Numbered from the stretch's first letter, positions 16,001-28,496 are shown. The stretch: 64,000 nucleotides of DNA from Sciurus carolinensis (GCF_902686445.1 NC_062232.1:13933105-13997104); one strand, 5' to 3'. Program-made: numbers and translations. The notes: generated by a model from the letters alone, not told the origin.

Positions 16001-16672
16001 TTGTATCCTACTTAGTATCTCAACTTGCAATGATGCTTCAATTTAAAGATTGAACTTTCTGTTTCTTCACTTGAAAAGCCAATTTTCTAAATTGTGCCAG
16101 ATATTTCCCACTGGGTAAATATTTCTAACAGTGTACAAGAAGGCTTCTTATTCAATATTAGCATCCCGTTAGTCCTCTTCCAAGCAATGTATTTTGGCTC
16201 AAGAGTTGACCAAGTTTAAAAGAATTTACGGTATCTTTTTACCCACTAATAGGCAAATGATATATTTTTTAGTTGCTAAACTTCTCTAGCAATTAGGAAA
16301 AGATTGAAGTTCCTCAATAGCTCATTAAACAATTCTTTATAATAATTGTTCTAATAATAAATACATTATTAAATGTTTCATAAGCTTAATATGAATAGAT
16401 GTCTGTAGGTCTCCAGGCATTCCTATCATAGGTATTGATCCTGACCACCACATATTATATACTTAGAAGAAGTTTGTGCTTGCCTTGAACTTACCTTATT
16501 GACCTCTTCGTGTCCAGGTGAGAAATAAAACAGAACTGCTCTAGATGCTCAGCACAGATTCTTCCAGTGATTGTTAATATTTAACAATTTGAAGACTACG
16601 AAGGGCTATTAGTTTCAATAAAAGCACCTTTTTTTTTTTTTGCAATTAGTTTATTTGTATCTTATATTGCAG
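13003..16672 (+). other. CDKL5: CDKL5 intron 16
   Basis: About 3.7 kb of AT-rich intron, repeat-poor compared with the rest. One diverged B1-dID SINE is at about 14519-14703. No other element or coding sequence is recognisable. Confidence 0.75.
14519..14703 (+). mobile_element. B1-dID dimeric SINE (diverged)
   Basis: GACACAGTGGCACACACCTG, then the ID-like half with several substitutions. AAAATGCCAC occurs on both sides. Confidence 0.85.
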
Positions 16673-16795
16673 ACAGATTCCACCAACGGGGAGAATCCAA
16701 GCATCAAGAAATCCCTCTTTCCTCTTTTTAATTCAAAGAATCATTTAAAGCATAGTTCTTCTTTGAAAAAGCTTCCTGTAGTCACTCCACCCATG
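16673..16795 (+). CDS. CDKL5: CDKL5 optional exon 17
   Basis: Open 123-base segment between acceptor atattgcag and donor ATG|gtaccc. It encodes 41 residues starting TDSTNGENPSIKK and ending KKLPVVTPPM. It keeps the frame between exons 16 and 18, and its length equals the in-frame alternative exon described in human isoform 2. It is Lys/Ser-rich and follows directly after the six-lysine signal, so including it would alter the context of the nuclear signal. The donor is poor (C at +4 to +6), fitting a normally skipped exon. Transcription in this species is inferred from length, phase and position. Confidence 0.82.
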
Positions 16796-17970
16796 GTACC
16801 CATTTTTATGTATGGTAGCCCTGAAAACTGCTCCAGTAAACTTGTTTTACTGATGAATAAAGCATGTCTTATTTTCATGGGGTCATATTCTCTTTGTGCT
16901 AGTTAAGTACCTGAGCCAGTTCCATAAATTCACCAGGATATAAATTCTTTGTCATTCTGGATTTTTTGGAATCAGTTAAAGATGTTGATGCATAACATCT
17001 ATTAAACAAACTAGTAAAAGACTAGTTTGGATTGTCTGATTAGCCAGTTATTGGCCGACAGCATTCATAAAGTCCCTTATTTCCTGTGAAGAATTTGATT
17101 AACATTTACAGTTAACAAATGTCTTTGCATTTGGCTCACAAAGTTTGTTAACATTTGGTTGGCAGTTTGTTTCTTTGAAACCAAGTTTGAATCGACCAAA
17201 TTAAGTGAGCTAGCAGGCTCCATGAAAAAACAACTTCTACTAGTTGGTGACTTGCTCTTTCCTTGCCTGGCTCTAGCTTTTGCTGGTCACTTAGTTGAAA
17301 GCCACAGCTTTTGCTTGGCATTTGGCATAAGTCTCCTTTGTTCACCAAAACTGGCAAATAGACCAATTGCATTCACTTGGAATTTGTGGCACAAATTTCC
17401 AGCATTTTTCTAGTGTATAATGCTAGACCCAAATTTACTGGGCAGCCATTGGAATTATGATTCAAACCATACTTTCCCACTTCGCTATCCTTGAAGACCT
17501 ACTAGACTTCTTTGGCACCAACTATAGTGTTTGGATCATTTTCCCAGCAGGAAAAATTTTTTGTTTTATTGAACTGGTTCATAACCTAACTGCAATATGG
17601 AATGAGGATACGACAGTAGTTCCTGGTATAGCCCAATTTAACTGCTCTCTCTTACAGTGACTAAAACTAACAGCATGGGAATGCTTTAAGGGTTGAGGTT
17701 TTAACAAAGCTGCATGACATCTGCCAATTTTTCCTAATGCAGGGAAAATTATTAAGAGGGCAGCAGAATTTAACTAGCATCACTTGCATTATGAGTATTG
17801 GGAGAGTTTTGGTTTCTTTCTTGTTTTTTTTTCTCCCCCCCTATGAGTTTTGGTTTGGTTCAGTTTGCTTTCTGGTTCTCCTCTTGGGTGTGGCTGTATA
17901 TCTTAACTTGGTTTATTGGTGTGCTCATTGAAACCTTGTCCCATTGAAACCTTGTCCCCTTTCACTCTAG
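16796..17970 (+). other. CDKL5: CDKL5 intron 17
   Basis: About 1.2 kb. TTTGGC and related words recur around 17105-17370, and GAAACCTTGTCCC is duplicated in tandem just before exon 18. No element of a known family is recognised. Confidence 0.75.
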
Positions 17971-18087
17971 GTGCCCAATTCTGATGGCCCCGATCTTCTG
18001 ACATTACAGAAAGCCATTCACTCTGCTAGCACTTCAAGCAGACCAAAGGAGTGGCGTCCTGAAAAGTTCTCAGATCTACAGATCCAA
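17971..18087 (+). CDS. CDKL5: CDKL5 exon 18
   Basis: Coding exon of 117 bases, phase 0 at both ends, 39 residues. It starts [18 protein letters not shown] and ends [11 protein letters not shown]. The human exon has 40 codons as I recall it; the missing residue falls in the Ser-rich STPSSRPKE stretch, which reads STSSRPKE here. Acceptor cactctag and donor CAA|gtgagt are strong. The segment links the nuclear import signal of exon 16 to the export signal at the start of exon 19. Confidence 0.95.
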
Positions 18088-18507
18088 GTGAGTGGAGCCT
18101 GCACTACTCCTAGACTCTCTGACTCTGCACTGCAAGTCCTACAGGGGAAAGCAGGGGAGTTTAAGTTAGCCTCTCAGTGTCACAGAAGGCTGAGGGCCTC
18201 CTCCACATAGACCCTCACTAATAGCCAGGTATATCTTGAGAGTCAGGATGAATCTTGCTTCAGTGACTCATGTCCCATTGGGGGAAAAGTGAGTCTCTCT
18301 CAGCCTTCACTTAGCTGGGGAGGGGGCAGAGAGGTTAAAGGGATGAAGAAGATATAGTCGTAGCAACCAAATACTCTACAACCCAGGAGAGAGATTCATA
18401 AAGAATGTGGTGAAAAGTGAGGTCAGTTATAAAATGTTGAGAGAATGATTGGAGATGGTGGAAAGATTAAGATTTCCTTAAAAGTAGTAGCATGCAAATT
18501 GGGTCTT

Positions 18508-18636
18508 TTTTTAAAAAATTTTTTTTAGTTGTCAGTGAACCTTTATTTTATTTATTAATGTGTGGTGCTAAAAATCGAACCCAGTGCCTCACAATGCTAG
18601 GCAAGCACTTTACCACTGAGCTATGGCCCCAGCCCC
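18508..18636 (-). mobile_element. Long-tailed ID SINE
   Basis: Reverse ID with AT-rich tail, flanked by the perfect 13-base CAAATTGGGTCTT at 18495-18507 and 18637-18649. The tail carries the variant AGTTGTCAGTGAACC. Confidence 0.95.
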
Positions 18637-19536
18637 CAAATTGGGTCTTAAAAGACAGATACAAATATGATAAGCTTTCATGAAAGAACATTCCATTTTT
18701 TGAAACCTATGCTATTTCAGATAGAAAACAAGCAAACAGTTGCAGTAGGAACTACATATTAGATAGTATTGTGTAGGCACATTTATTTGCTGTAGTGGGG
18801 GAATAAACAGAAACTGAATCAATAAATTTTTTAAGTAATAGAGGTTTATCTCCTTTAAACAGCTATGTTGACTGGAAAAGTTTCAATATTGTAACTTTTT
18901 AGTACCCCACAGTGAACATAGTAATATAATTGTCAATTTCTTTAATCGTACCACAGGTTTCTGTGGTTTGGAGGTGGGGCCTCTACTCCTTATAGGTTTT
19001 CTGTTTACTCTCTTTAGCTATAAGCTGTAACTTAGAACTGGGGACAGGAGTTCCCCAAATGGCTATCCTCTTTATCTAACCATTTATATTTTCTCCTTCT
19101 GATATAATATGGGCTGGAGGCAGTGGGGGAATAGAGAACCAGATATCCAACTATATTGGATGTGTATCCAAACTAAGAACACAGGCTCCAAGCAAGAGCC
19201 CTATGCTTAGAAACTCCATGGTGAAACTGTTTCCTTTGCCAAGAGGTTTTTTTCAAGTAACTTTTCATCTCCAGCTGATTCTGGATTATTGTAATTGCTC
19301 AATAGTTACATGTGATTAGGGCTAGGAAAAGCCCCAGGAGTCTCATTGTGTTATTATAACAATTTAATAAAAAATGAAAAACCAAAAACACTTTTGAGTG
19401 CTTACAATGTGCAGGGTACTACGCCACCTCCTGTAGGGACCCACGGCTTTCTTAGAAAGATCTTCGAATAGTGTTAGAGGGTACTTCCCAAGAGCAGTTC
19501 GTCCTTGAGTTGATTCTCATGCCTTTTACTTTGGCT

Positions 19537-19935
19537 GAATTTCTTTCTTTGTTTCTGTAACGTTTTTTAGTTATAGATGGACACAATACCTTTATTTTAT
19601 TTATGCATTTATTTATTTATTATTTATTTTATTTTGGTACTGGGGATTAAACCCAGGGGTACTTTACCACTGAGCCACATCCCCAGCCCTTTATTTTTAT
19701 TTTGAGACAGGGTATCACTAAGTTGCTCAAAGCCTCACAGAGTTGCTAAGGTTTGCTTTGAACTTGAACTTTGATCCTCTTGCCTCAGCCTCCTGAGCTG
19801 CTGGGGTTACAGGCCTGCATCACCATACCTGACTATTGTATTTATTTATTTATTTTTATGCGATGCTGAGGATTGAACCCAGTGCCTCACATGTGCTAGG
19901 CAAGAGCTCTACCGCTGAGCTACAACCCCAGCCCC
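19537..19935 (-). mobile_element. Long-tailed ID SINE with nested SINE
   Basis: The outer element is bounded by TACTTTGGCT at 19527-19536 and 19936-19945. Its tail (ATAGATGGACACAATACC) and body are separated by an inserted B1-dID. Confidence 0.88.
19635..19838 (-). mobile_element. B1-dID dimeric SINE, nested
   Basis: Complete reverse dimer (GGTACTGGGGATTAAACCC..GGGTTACAGGCCTGCATCAC) lying in the ATTT-repeat tail of the surrounding ID. Confidence 0.88.
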
Positions 19936-20761
19936 TACTTTGGCTTTCAACATCACATTCCTTCAAACCCTATGGTGTTCCTGGAGATCTTCATGTTATT
20001 CAAACTTGGCTAGCCCTAAATGTATGTCACTTGTACTGTGACACTCAGAGTAAAGGTACTCTGAGGATTAGCAGCCAGAGGTGCCCCAAGGTTGGGATTG
20101 AAGCCTGAGTGATAGAGTCCAGCAGCAGTGATTGATTGTGCATGTCCAAGGGCTTTCCAGGCCTCTTCTAATAGTGGCTTTCACATGTCAAGTGGTAGAG
20201 GTGGAAAAAGAGGAGAGTCAGCTGCCTTTGACCATTGAGGAGCCCGAGGCTCAGTAGTTGCCTGAGAGTATTTGGCTAGCCTGAGGCAGACCATGTTCAG
20301 GACCTTGCCTTCTGCAGTGACGCCAGTCTCCCTCCATAGTGTAGCCCCTGATGGGTCCTTTGGCCAGCAGCTATATCATGGACAGGCAGGCAAGCTGTGA
20401 GCCCATGTTAGGAACTGAAGGCCTCTGTGGATGAAAAATTAGATTCTGTAGGGGTTTTGCTTCTGTGCTTTGCATTGTTAATACCCCCTCTGCCACACGT
20501 GCACATAAAAGTAACTACAGCAGGGCACATTTAGACCTTACAATATCAAAGGAAAGGGAAAATCAGATAGATGAGAACAAAAAGGGCTATACAATTTTTT
20601 AGATCAGTGCATTACTGCCTAACTAAAGCATTACATTCTTCCAGCTTCTCGTACAGCTAGATAAGCTTGTGTGCCTGAGGTCTAGCCAGTAAAATAAAAG
20701 TGGAAGCATTATGTGGAACTTTGGGGAGGTCTTCTCAAAAAGGAGAATCACATCCCTTCTT

Positions 20762-20914
20762 TTTTATTATTATTATTTTTTATTTTTTTCAGTTGTAGAT
20801 GGATACAATACCTTTTATTTTATTTATTTTTATGTGGTACTGAGGATGGAACCCAGTGCCTTACCGGTGCTAGGCAAGCGCTCCACCACTGAGCTACAAC
20901 CCCAACCCCCCAGG
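20762..20914 (-). mobile_element. Long-tailed ID SINE
   Basis: Reverse copy with tail AGTTGTAGATGGATACAATA, flanked by the perfect 13-base CACATCCCTTCTT at 20749-20761 and 20915-20927. Confidence 0.95.
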
Positions 20915-21217
20915 CACATCCCTTCTTATAGTTCTTCTTCTTATGGTTGAAGCACGAAACTCCATGGTAAGCTGGGATGCAGCCAGATTGCAGGAGCCTG
21001 GGCCTTTGAGCAATACCCATCAGCTCGAGTTGTTTACTCTAGATTTCTAGGTTTTCACATGAAAGAACATGACTATAGTCTTGTTCAAAGCAGCTCAGAG
21101 GACAGATAGACCTGGGCTGGCCCCTCCAACCACACACTTGGTCCTCCCTGGCTTCATTCAGGCATCTCCCCTCTAAGCTCCATTTTCTCCCAGCTCCCTG
21201 GTCTGCTCAGAATTTAA

Positions 21218-21634
<417 letters not shown>

Positions 21635-22445
21635 CTTGTGCTGGGGTTGGGGGAGGGGGGACGAGCCAGTTGGGAAGGGAGGGCATGGGGTGGGCCGGGG
21701 AATGGGCTGGGCCAGGGTGGTAAGCCAGTATTTTCAGCTTTATGAAGGTGTGTGCAATATTGTATGTGTAGGGCCATCTGGCTCCTCACAGCCACAAATG
21801 CTAGTCAGGGATCTTAGAGCCACGGGGGTTCCTTAGGGATCGCCACTCCCCACAGGTCTTGTGTGAGAATGGATAGAGTGTGCCATTGAGGAAGAAGAAA
21901 TTCTTGCCAGTTTCTCCCCCTTACATTCCAGCTTTAGTGCAATCTCTGTTGAACTTGGGAAAGCCAGGACATGTCCTGGCACTACAAGGGATAGAAAAAT
22001 TCGTGTTAACCGATGCCCTTACCATGTATTTTTTTCTGCCTAGACTAAATGTGGGGTTTGTTGTAATCCAAGAGTATCCCTTTGAAGGGTTAGCAGATGA
22101 ACTGTATGTCTTAAATTGTTTTCTAAGCTTCCATATTTGATAGGATTTGTAACATTTATTTATAATTAATATTGTACTGTTATAATTATCATACTTTTAT
22201 GTTCTAATGTAAAGTTATTTTGAGCTGTTTGGAACATTGTGAAGCAGTGGGACAGCTACAGTAGTTTCTATAAAAACTAAACAGTAACATTTATATATTG
22301 CATCAGGAGTATTTTATTCTATATATATAAATATATATATGGTAAATGTCTGTTTTATAAATATATTCATTTAAAGAAAGTATCGTTATGACACTATCTG
22401 CCATATTTTTATACATTTGTGATATGAAGTGAGTATTATACTTCT

Positions 22446-22451
22446 AATAAA
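22446..22451 (+). terminator. CDKL5: Proximal poly(A) signal
   Basis: AATAAA about 810 bases after the stop, following an AU-rich stretch. It would give a short 3' UTR. Use is inferred. Confidence 0.55.
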
Positions 22452-23055
22452 GGGAGTTGAATTGTGGCTACATGTGACTGTAACAGTATGAACCTTGCTC
22501 GACTTTTTGGCCCCAGCAGTAGCCTCTAGTTGTGATCCTTGGTAGCAGACAATGCAGCATCTCTTTCCAGACCCACAGGGGAAGAAGGTCAGCTAGACCA
22601 GTGAAGATTCCAGCAGGCCTCGTTTCCGCCCTCACACACTTGGCTCCCGTTTGTGTCCAGGGATGTTACTTGTACACAAGGGGAGAACAGACAGAGGTGT
22701 TGCTTATGGGTCTTTGTAGAAAGAATGTGCTCTTCCACTTAGCATTAGGGTAGAGCGTAGACCAAAGATTCGCCAGCAAACATTCCTTGTTGTGAGGTTG
22801 TAAGAGGCACCTGTCTGCAGATCTTGCAAACCAGCTCTATGCTCCTGAATACCATCCACCCTCCTGGAGACTGTTGGCTCCAGCTGCGGTGTGAGATGCC
22901 TGTGTGGCATTTCTCCTTCTAACCGCTTTTTTCGTTTTTGCTCTTTCCGACATATTTAAAAGGCTCCTGAAGCAATTCCAGATGTAGAGAAAATTACTAT
23001 ATCCCTTTTTTTCTTCCTGGGACTGTCCATATTTGACAAGGTCATCATGCACACC

Positions 23056-23063
23056 TGTATATA
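23056..23063 (+). promoter_or_regulatory. CDKL5: Pumilio-type element
   Basis: TGTATATA, exact match to the TGTANATA recognition rule of PUM1/PUM2, in transcript sense. Confidence 0.45.
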
Positions 23064-24783
23064 CACCCCTCCCTCCATCAGAACAGGACCTATCTTTCCC
23101 TCATTTGATCACTTTCAACTCCCAAGTTACTCGCGAGTTCCATTAAGGCCTTTGGCCAGCAAGTGTTATCCCCCATATCTCCAGGCTATCCTTGACAGGA
23201 ATCACCTCAACACCATCATCTATCAGTACTAGTAGATTTTTGGAAGTAGTCTCTTAGCAATAAGATTTTTAGAGGTCCCTCCCACCCCTCAAAGAGGTAA
23301 CTTCTCAGTATTTATTACTCGTTCCAGGATTCTGAGAGTGTCAGCCCCTGAATCAAGTCAGCTATCATTGAAGTATGCTGAGTTCCCCTTAACCCTCTCC
23401 CAAGACTTTTAGAATCCTTGCTCTGATGATTATGAAGATTATAAAGAAAAAGGTCTTAGACTCTCTGAAGCTTAAATTGTGTGCATATTGCATTTTTATA
23501 TAAATACTATAACGATGTGTATTGATTATATATAGAGAGGTCATTTTAAGGTGCTTTTTATTTAATTGTAGTAAGTGTAATAGGCACTAAAATGAAACTC
23601 AACTGGGTACTATCACTGAAACAATTTGATTCAAATCAATAGTTTTGCATGTTCTCGAGTTCCTTTTCTATCTCCTTTCTGTCACCAGTTCAGTACTGGT
23701 TGGGTAGCTCTGAATTCTGGCTTCCCCAGGCAGCTGCTCAGTTATACACGTGAGGTAAACCCTCAGCAGTTTTTGCCTGGATACAATGACTCTACAAAGG
23801 TGTATATTTAACACTTCTTTTTCATACTGGATCTGTACCTTGTATCCCCCTTGCAAACCAGAAACTACGTTTTTTCCTCTGGAAAGACTTCTCACTGTGC
23901 TGTGCGCTTAGGGACCGCGCAGTCCCGTTGCCATGCCATGGCATTCGGGGCTCGCTGTCACCTAGGGGCTGGTTTCCCATGTTGTCATCCTTGCTAACAC
24001 TGGGATCTCAGATGTTTGCAGAACATTTATATTCTCGATGGTTCTTCAAAGAAGGGCTAGAATAATTGCCTTCTACCTAGAACAAACTAAACCTAACTGA
24101 TGAAGAGTCAATATGTACTTTTCGTACATTCCCAGATTTGAGCCAGAAAATAGCTACAATGTTTTCAACTAGTGTTTTTGAGGTAGCTCTTTTATCCTCT
24201 TCTCAGCTTTTGTCCTTTCCCACTTTTCATTGATCCTTAATAAGCTGTAAGTGAATCTACATTCTGCATTTCTAGCATGTCATTCTTTTCCTGCTTGGGG
24301 GTGGGGGTGGGGGGGGAGTAAAAGTCTTCTTTTGGATCTAATGGGTCCTCTCTCAGCTTGTAACTGTTGCTTTCGCCTCTGGTTAATGAGGAATTATTAA
24401 CCTCACAAAGATTTCCATCTGTGATGGGAAGGACTCGACTTATGTCACAAAAATTTGCATTTTCTTTAGGAAGGGGAATTTATGGCATCCATGTTCTGTC
24501 ATCTGCCCTGAATTCCTAAAGAATACACAGATTGAATGAAGGCTTGTGAAATACTTTGTGTTTTGGAAGTATTGCTAATCTACTTTTGGAAAAAAAAAAA
24601 AAAAAAACAACTTAGCTTCACTTTTTCTACTTTGACTTCTCTGCCATTCTTTTGCTTCTCTAAAGTACCAAGTGAACTTGCACTGAGCCTTGTTCAGTCT
24701 TGACTGAAGTCTAGCCTCTCCATAACCCAAGACCAAAAGGTAGTTCTCCGTGCCAAGGGGCTCAAGTGAGCTGTCTCTACAGC

Positions 24784-24999
24784 AAGTGCTTCTCAACCAG
24801 GGGCAATTTTGCCCCCCAGGACACACTTGGCGATGTCTGGAGACATTTAGGTATCATTCCTGGGTGGGGGTTACTACTGGCATCTCATGAGTAGAGGCTG
24901 GGAATACTTCTAACCATCCTGCAGTGCACAGGACAGTCCCCCAAACAAAGAAGAGTCCAGCCTCAGCTGTCACTCGTGCTGAGGTTGAGAAACCCTGAC
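24784..24999 (-). mobile_element. MER20 (hAT-Charlie) relic in the 3' UTR
   Basis: About 216 bases with inverted ends: GTGCTTCTCAACCAGGGGC at the left and GCTGAGGTTGAGAAACCCTG at the right. Inside are GATGTCTGGAGACATTT and ACTACTGGCATCTCATGAG, the MER20 pattern. Oriented against the gene. Confidence 0.8.
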
Positions 25000-26292
25000 C
25001 GACACCATTCCAGACCCCCCAGCCCCCATCTGCAGAGCTTGGCTCTGGCCTTGTTCTTTCCAGGCTACAGACTGCAGGTATGAATCTTCTACCACAATTC
25101 TTGAGTCCTTGGAATCCTGTTGTTCGTTTCCATTGTCTTGGGCCTGCTAAAAGGTGCACACTTTGGGAGGAAGCCAGAGTTACTTTATATGTGTTTGAGA
25201 ACTTAAATTCTAGGTTAGCATCCTTAGAAAATCTTTCATAGAGCCATGAGGCTTATATTTAGAAGCAAGCAACAGCCTGGCAGATTGGCATGATTTTTAC
25301 CAACTGCTCAAAGGCATCCATGGCTTTTAGCTGTGTCTACCGAAAGAAAATGTCTTTGTTTTTTAATCAAGTTATTTAATAGCTCTTTACAAATATTAGC
25401 ATATGACAGACCGATTAAAAGCAAAAAACTCTTTATTGGTGGTTGTGATGTGGCTATTATAGAAGTATTTGTGCTGTGTATGCTTTGGTTAAATCTGTTT
25501 TAAAACATGCTTTAAGGCTCACCATATGCAGTTGTATACTTTAAGCTCGGAGCTATGCTGGTCAGTCTCTAGTCACGTTGTGTATTATAAAGTATGTTGT
25601 GGTTGTAGAGTTAGCCAGTTTAGCATGTTCCTAATCTGAAAATTAGTGGACTACACTAGGAAATGCTGTCCCATTTTTCCCTTCCCAGCACCTCTTAGTT
25701 GATATCATAGTATCCTCACTTCTTAAACTAGTTTTTAGAGTAAATAAGGAAAAAAGCCATTTATTTTATTCTAGCCATGTATTGAGAATGACTCATTAAG
25801 TGTACAACTTTTTTTCAAAGGCCAGAGGATTACTTTTCACGTGTGTAGAAGGCTCTGTTCACTTCTATTCCCCTGGATCCCAGTGGCGACACAACTCTTT
25901 TTTGGCAAGGGCAATAAGCAGAGTCACCCCTGGAGCCCAGTTGGGACTGTTTTCTGGAGAGCATTGCTTTTCTGTCTGGAAGTTTATTGTCTCCTGCATT
26001 AAAGTGGGACACTGAACCCTACGCCAGTACAAAGATCCACAGGCTCGTACTTGTGTGAACCAGGAACGTGGTGTGTTGCACTAAACCAGCCAGAAAACAG
26101 TGGGCTATTTCCTTGCCTCCTTCAGTTCATCACTAATAAAGTACGTAGACAGAGAAAACTTATTTATGGTTTAAGAAATAACAATTCTGGTTTCTTTGAA
26201 AGAGACTGCAGAAAAACAGTATAAATGTTGAAAATGTCCCAGGACCAGAATCTCACGAGAAGGTCTTTGCGGAGATTTAAAAGGCCAGCTTA

Positions 26293-26375
26293 GGGCTGGG
26301 CTGTATCTCAGTGGTAGAGCACTTTTCTAGCATGCATGAGGCCCTGATTTGATCCCCAGCACTCAAAAAAATTTT
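26293..26375 (+). mobile_element. ID SINE in the 3' UTR
   Basis: ID body in transcript sense, followed by an A-rich tail. Confidence 0.88.
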
Positions 26376-26624
26376 TCAAATAAAAATAAGAGGTTGGCTT
26401 ATCAGAAACAAACAAACCTTTAAATGGTCATGGTTTCTTTTTGCCTCATGATCAGCTGAGATATAGAATATCTTGAGGTCTGGTTCAGCTGAGTAAAAAA
26501 TTCTTTCTTGAAAACCATGAGTATGAAGCCATGCAAGAAAATGACATCCCTCATCTGTCTGCATTACACAATGGGGGAGAAGTCAGGTGTCTAGGAAACT
26601 CTGGGCCTGCTGCCCTGTGTGATT

Positions 26625-26713
26625 CTTTTCTTTCTTTTTTTTTTTTCTTTCTCTTCTTTCTTTCTCTCTCTCTCCCTTTCTTTCTTTATTTCTTTCTTTC
26701 TTTCTTTTCTTAA
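26625..26713 (+). repeat. TTTC-rich pyrimidine tract
   Basis: About 90 bases of T and C, mostly TTTC and CTCTC units, inside the CDKL5 3' UTR. Prone to length change. Confidence 0.9.
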
Positions 26714-27796
26714 TTGAATGTACTATACAAGATGGTAGACTTTTGTGCGAGCCAGTTACTACAGGAGTCTTCATTTCCCACAGTGCTTTGGTAATTCATC
26801 AGCATTGGGCCTGGTCCAACTCCACCTTTCTCTTCTCCAGGCACTGACCCACCTTTCTGCGTATTTACTGTAGGCTGTTAAATATGATCTTGACCTACCT
26901 TGCATTTTCATTCTTCAACTGTCCACTCCCCAATTTAAAGGAGTTTTGTCTCTTGTATTGCCAGAAAAAATTTGTCACAGTCTGCAAGCTAGATTTGTAG
27001 GGCCAGCAGAACTGCGGCAGTGAAACTAGTGTCACTTCCGAGGCCCTTCATGTCCCACAAGGGTAAGCTCTTTACACCCCCTTCAATCCTTGGTCATATT
27101 TGATCCTTCTTGGGAATCTGAAATCGATCTCCGTGTTGTATGCAGAATAGAAGTTGCCTTGTTCGCTGCTCTTCCCATGCAGAGTATCAGGGAGAAAGAG
27201 GCCTTATCTGTCCCTCCATCCCTTCCCTCTGTTTTGACAGACTGCTGAGAATCCCTCAGGACTTCCTTTGGTTGGGGATTTCACTTCCCAGAAGGCTGAT
27301 GGATTCATTTCAGACGTAGACAAGCTTGTCCTAGTACTCTGCTTCAGGTCTAATCAGAAGAAACCCAGGAATAGAAAAGGTAGATGCCTTGACTTTTGTC
27401 CCTATTGGGGGATTAAAGTGTTTATTGCCAGAGTTATCAAAAGCTCTGGTTAAACTCTGTACAGTTTCATGAGAAAAATGATGCTTTTCCTCCTGGAGAA
27501 TGTGTAAGTTCTCCATAATAGCTTCGCTTTTCCAAAATGGAAAGCAAAGCTTGCAGAAAACCCGTTTTCCCTAGGGATCAATAATCTGTTTCTAGTCGCC
27601 AATCTCCGTCCCTCTCCTTTGTTACTCTTTGGTCACCGATTGAGTCAGGCCAGAGGGGTGATGTGGTGATGGAAAGAAGTGAATTCTCACTGTAAACTTG
27701 CATTGATTAACAGAAACAATTAAGCCAAACAATAGTTGCCCCAGATTCCTATCTCCAAGAATTGCTTTGTGCCATTCTGAATTCAGGTAGTTATTC

Positions 27797-27804
27797 TGTA
27801 TATA
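27797..27804 (+). promoter_or_regulatory. CDKL5: Pumilio-type element
   Basis: Second exact TGTATATA in transcript sense. Confidence 0.45.
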
Positions 27805-28241
27805 CTTAGACAACTATTCAGAGCTTCTTCAATCTTTAGTAGGTTTGAAGGGGGTATCTGGGAAGACACACGGCAGGGTGACCTTGAGACCCTGTTCATT
27901 CTTAAAAACAAAAATAGGGATAAGCCAGAGGGATGTGATATCCAATTTGTGGTAGATGAAGAATCAGTGGAAATTCTTAATTGCACAGACTTTATAATCC
28001 ATTATATAAATTGTAATTCCATACTTTTTACTGTGGCAAGGGTGTGATGTGGTTGTTAAATCTTTTTAATTTTTGAATCCAAACTGAATTTAAAGTGTTG
28101 AATACTTAAATTCCTCACAAGCTAATTATAAACCATTTGTAAAGTGTTTCTATAACTCTTTGTATCATGTGTTGGTACATCTTATCAAGTTTTTTCTGGC
28201 ATGTATTCCATTCTAAACTTCTGTAAAATTTCTATTGTTGC

Positions 28242-28249
28242 TGTAAATA
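28242..28249 (+). promoter_or_regulatory. CDKL5: Pumilio-type element
   Basis: TGTAAATA, about 105 bases before the distal poly(A) signal. Confidence 0.45.
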
Positions 28250-28352
28250 ATTATACAAATATCTACTCCGTGGTAACCTTCATTATCAGCATGAAATGGT
28301 TAATTTTTACTGAGCACAATGTATTTTTGAATGGATCTTCCCAAATGTCTTT

Positions 28353-28358
28353 AATAAA
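28353..28358 (+). terminator. CDKL5: Distal poly(A) signal of CDKL5
   Basis: AATAAA followed after about 17 bases by a likely cleavage region and a TG-rich stretch (GACTGATGTGACTG). It gives a 3' UTR of about 6.7 kb, in line with the known long transcript. Confidence 0.75.
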
Positions 28359-28464
28359 ATGCAGATTTTGCACTGACTGATGTGACTGCCAGGCCGTCCC
28401 AATCTTGAACACTATGGTCCTTCTTGCATTTGAACAGCCAGCTCAGTTTTAGTTCCTTCTTTGT

Positions 28465-28496
<32 letters not shown>

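Larger units (their letters stand above)
21635..28375 (+). other. CDKL5: CDKL5 3' UTR (about 6.7 kb)
   Basis: Untranslated remainder of the terminal exon, running from the stop to the distal AATAAA at 28353-28358. The length agrees with the very long 3' UTR known for the main brain transcript. The first 850 bases end at a proximal AATAAA (22446-22451) after an AT-rich block containing ATTTATTTATA. Further on are three Pumilio-type TGTANATA sites, a MER20, one ID SINE, a TTTC-rich tract, and an internal AATAAA near 26134. No protein-coding frame here is credible. Confidence 0.85.
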
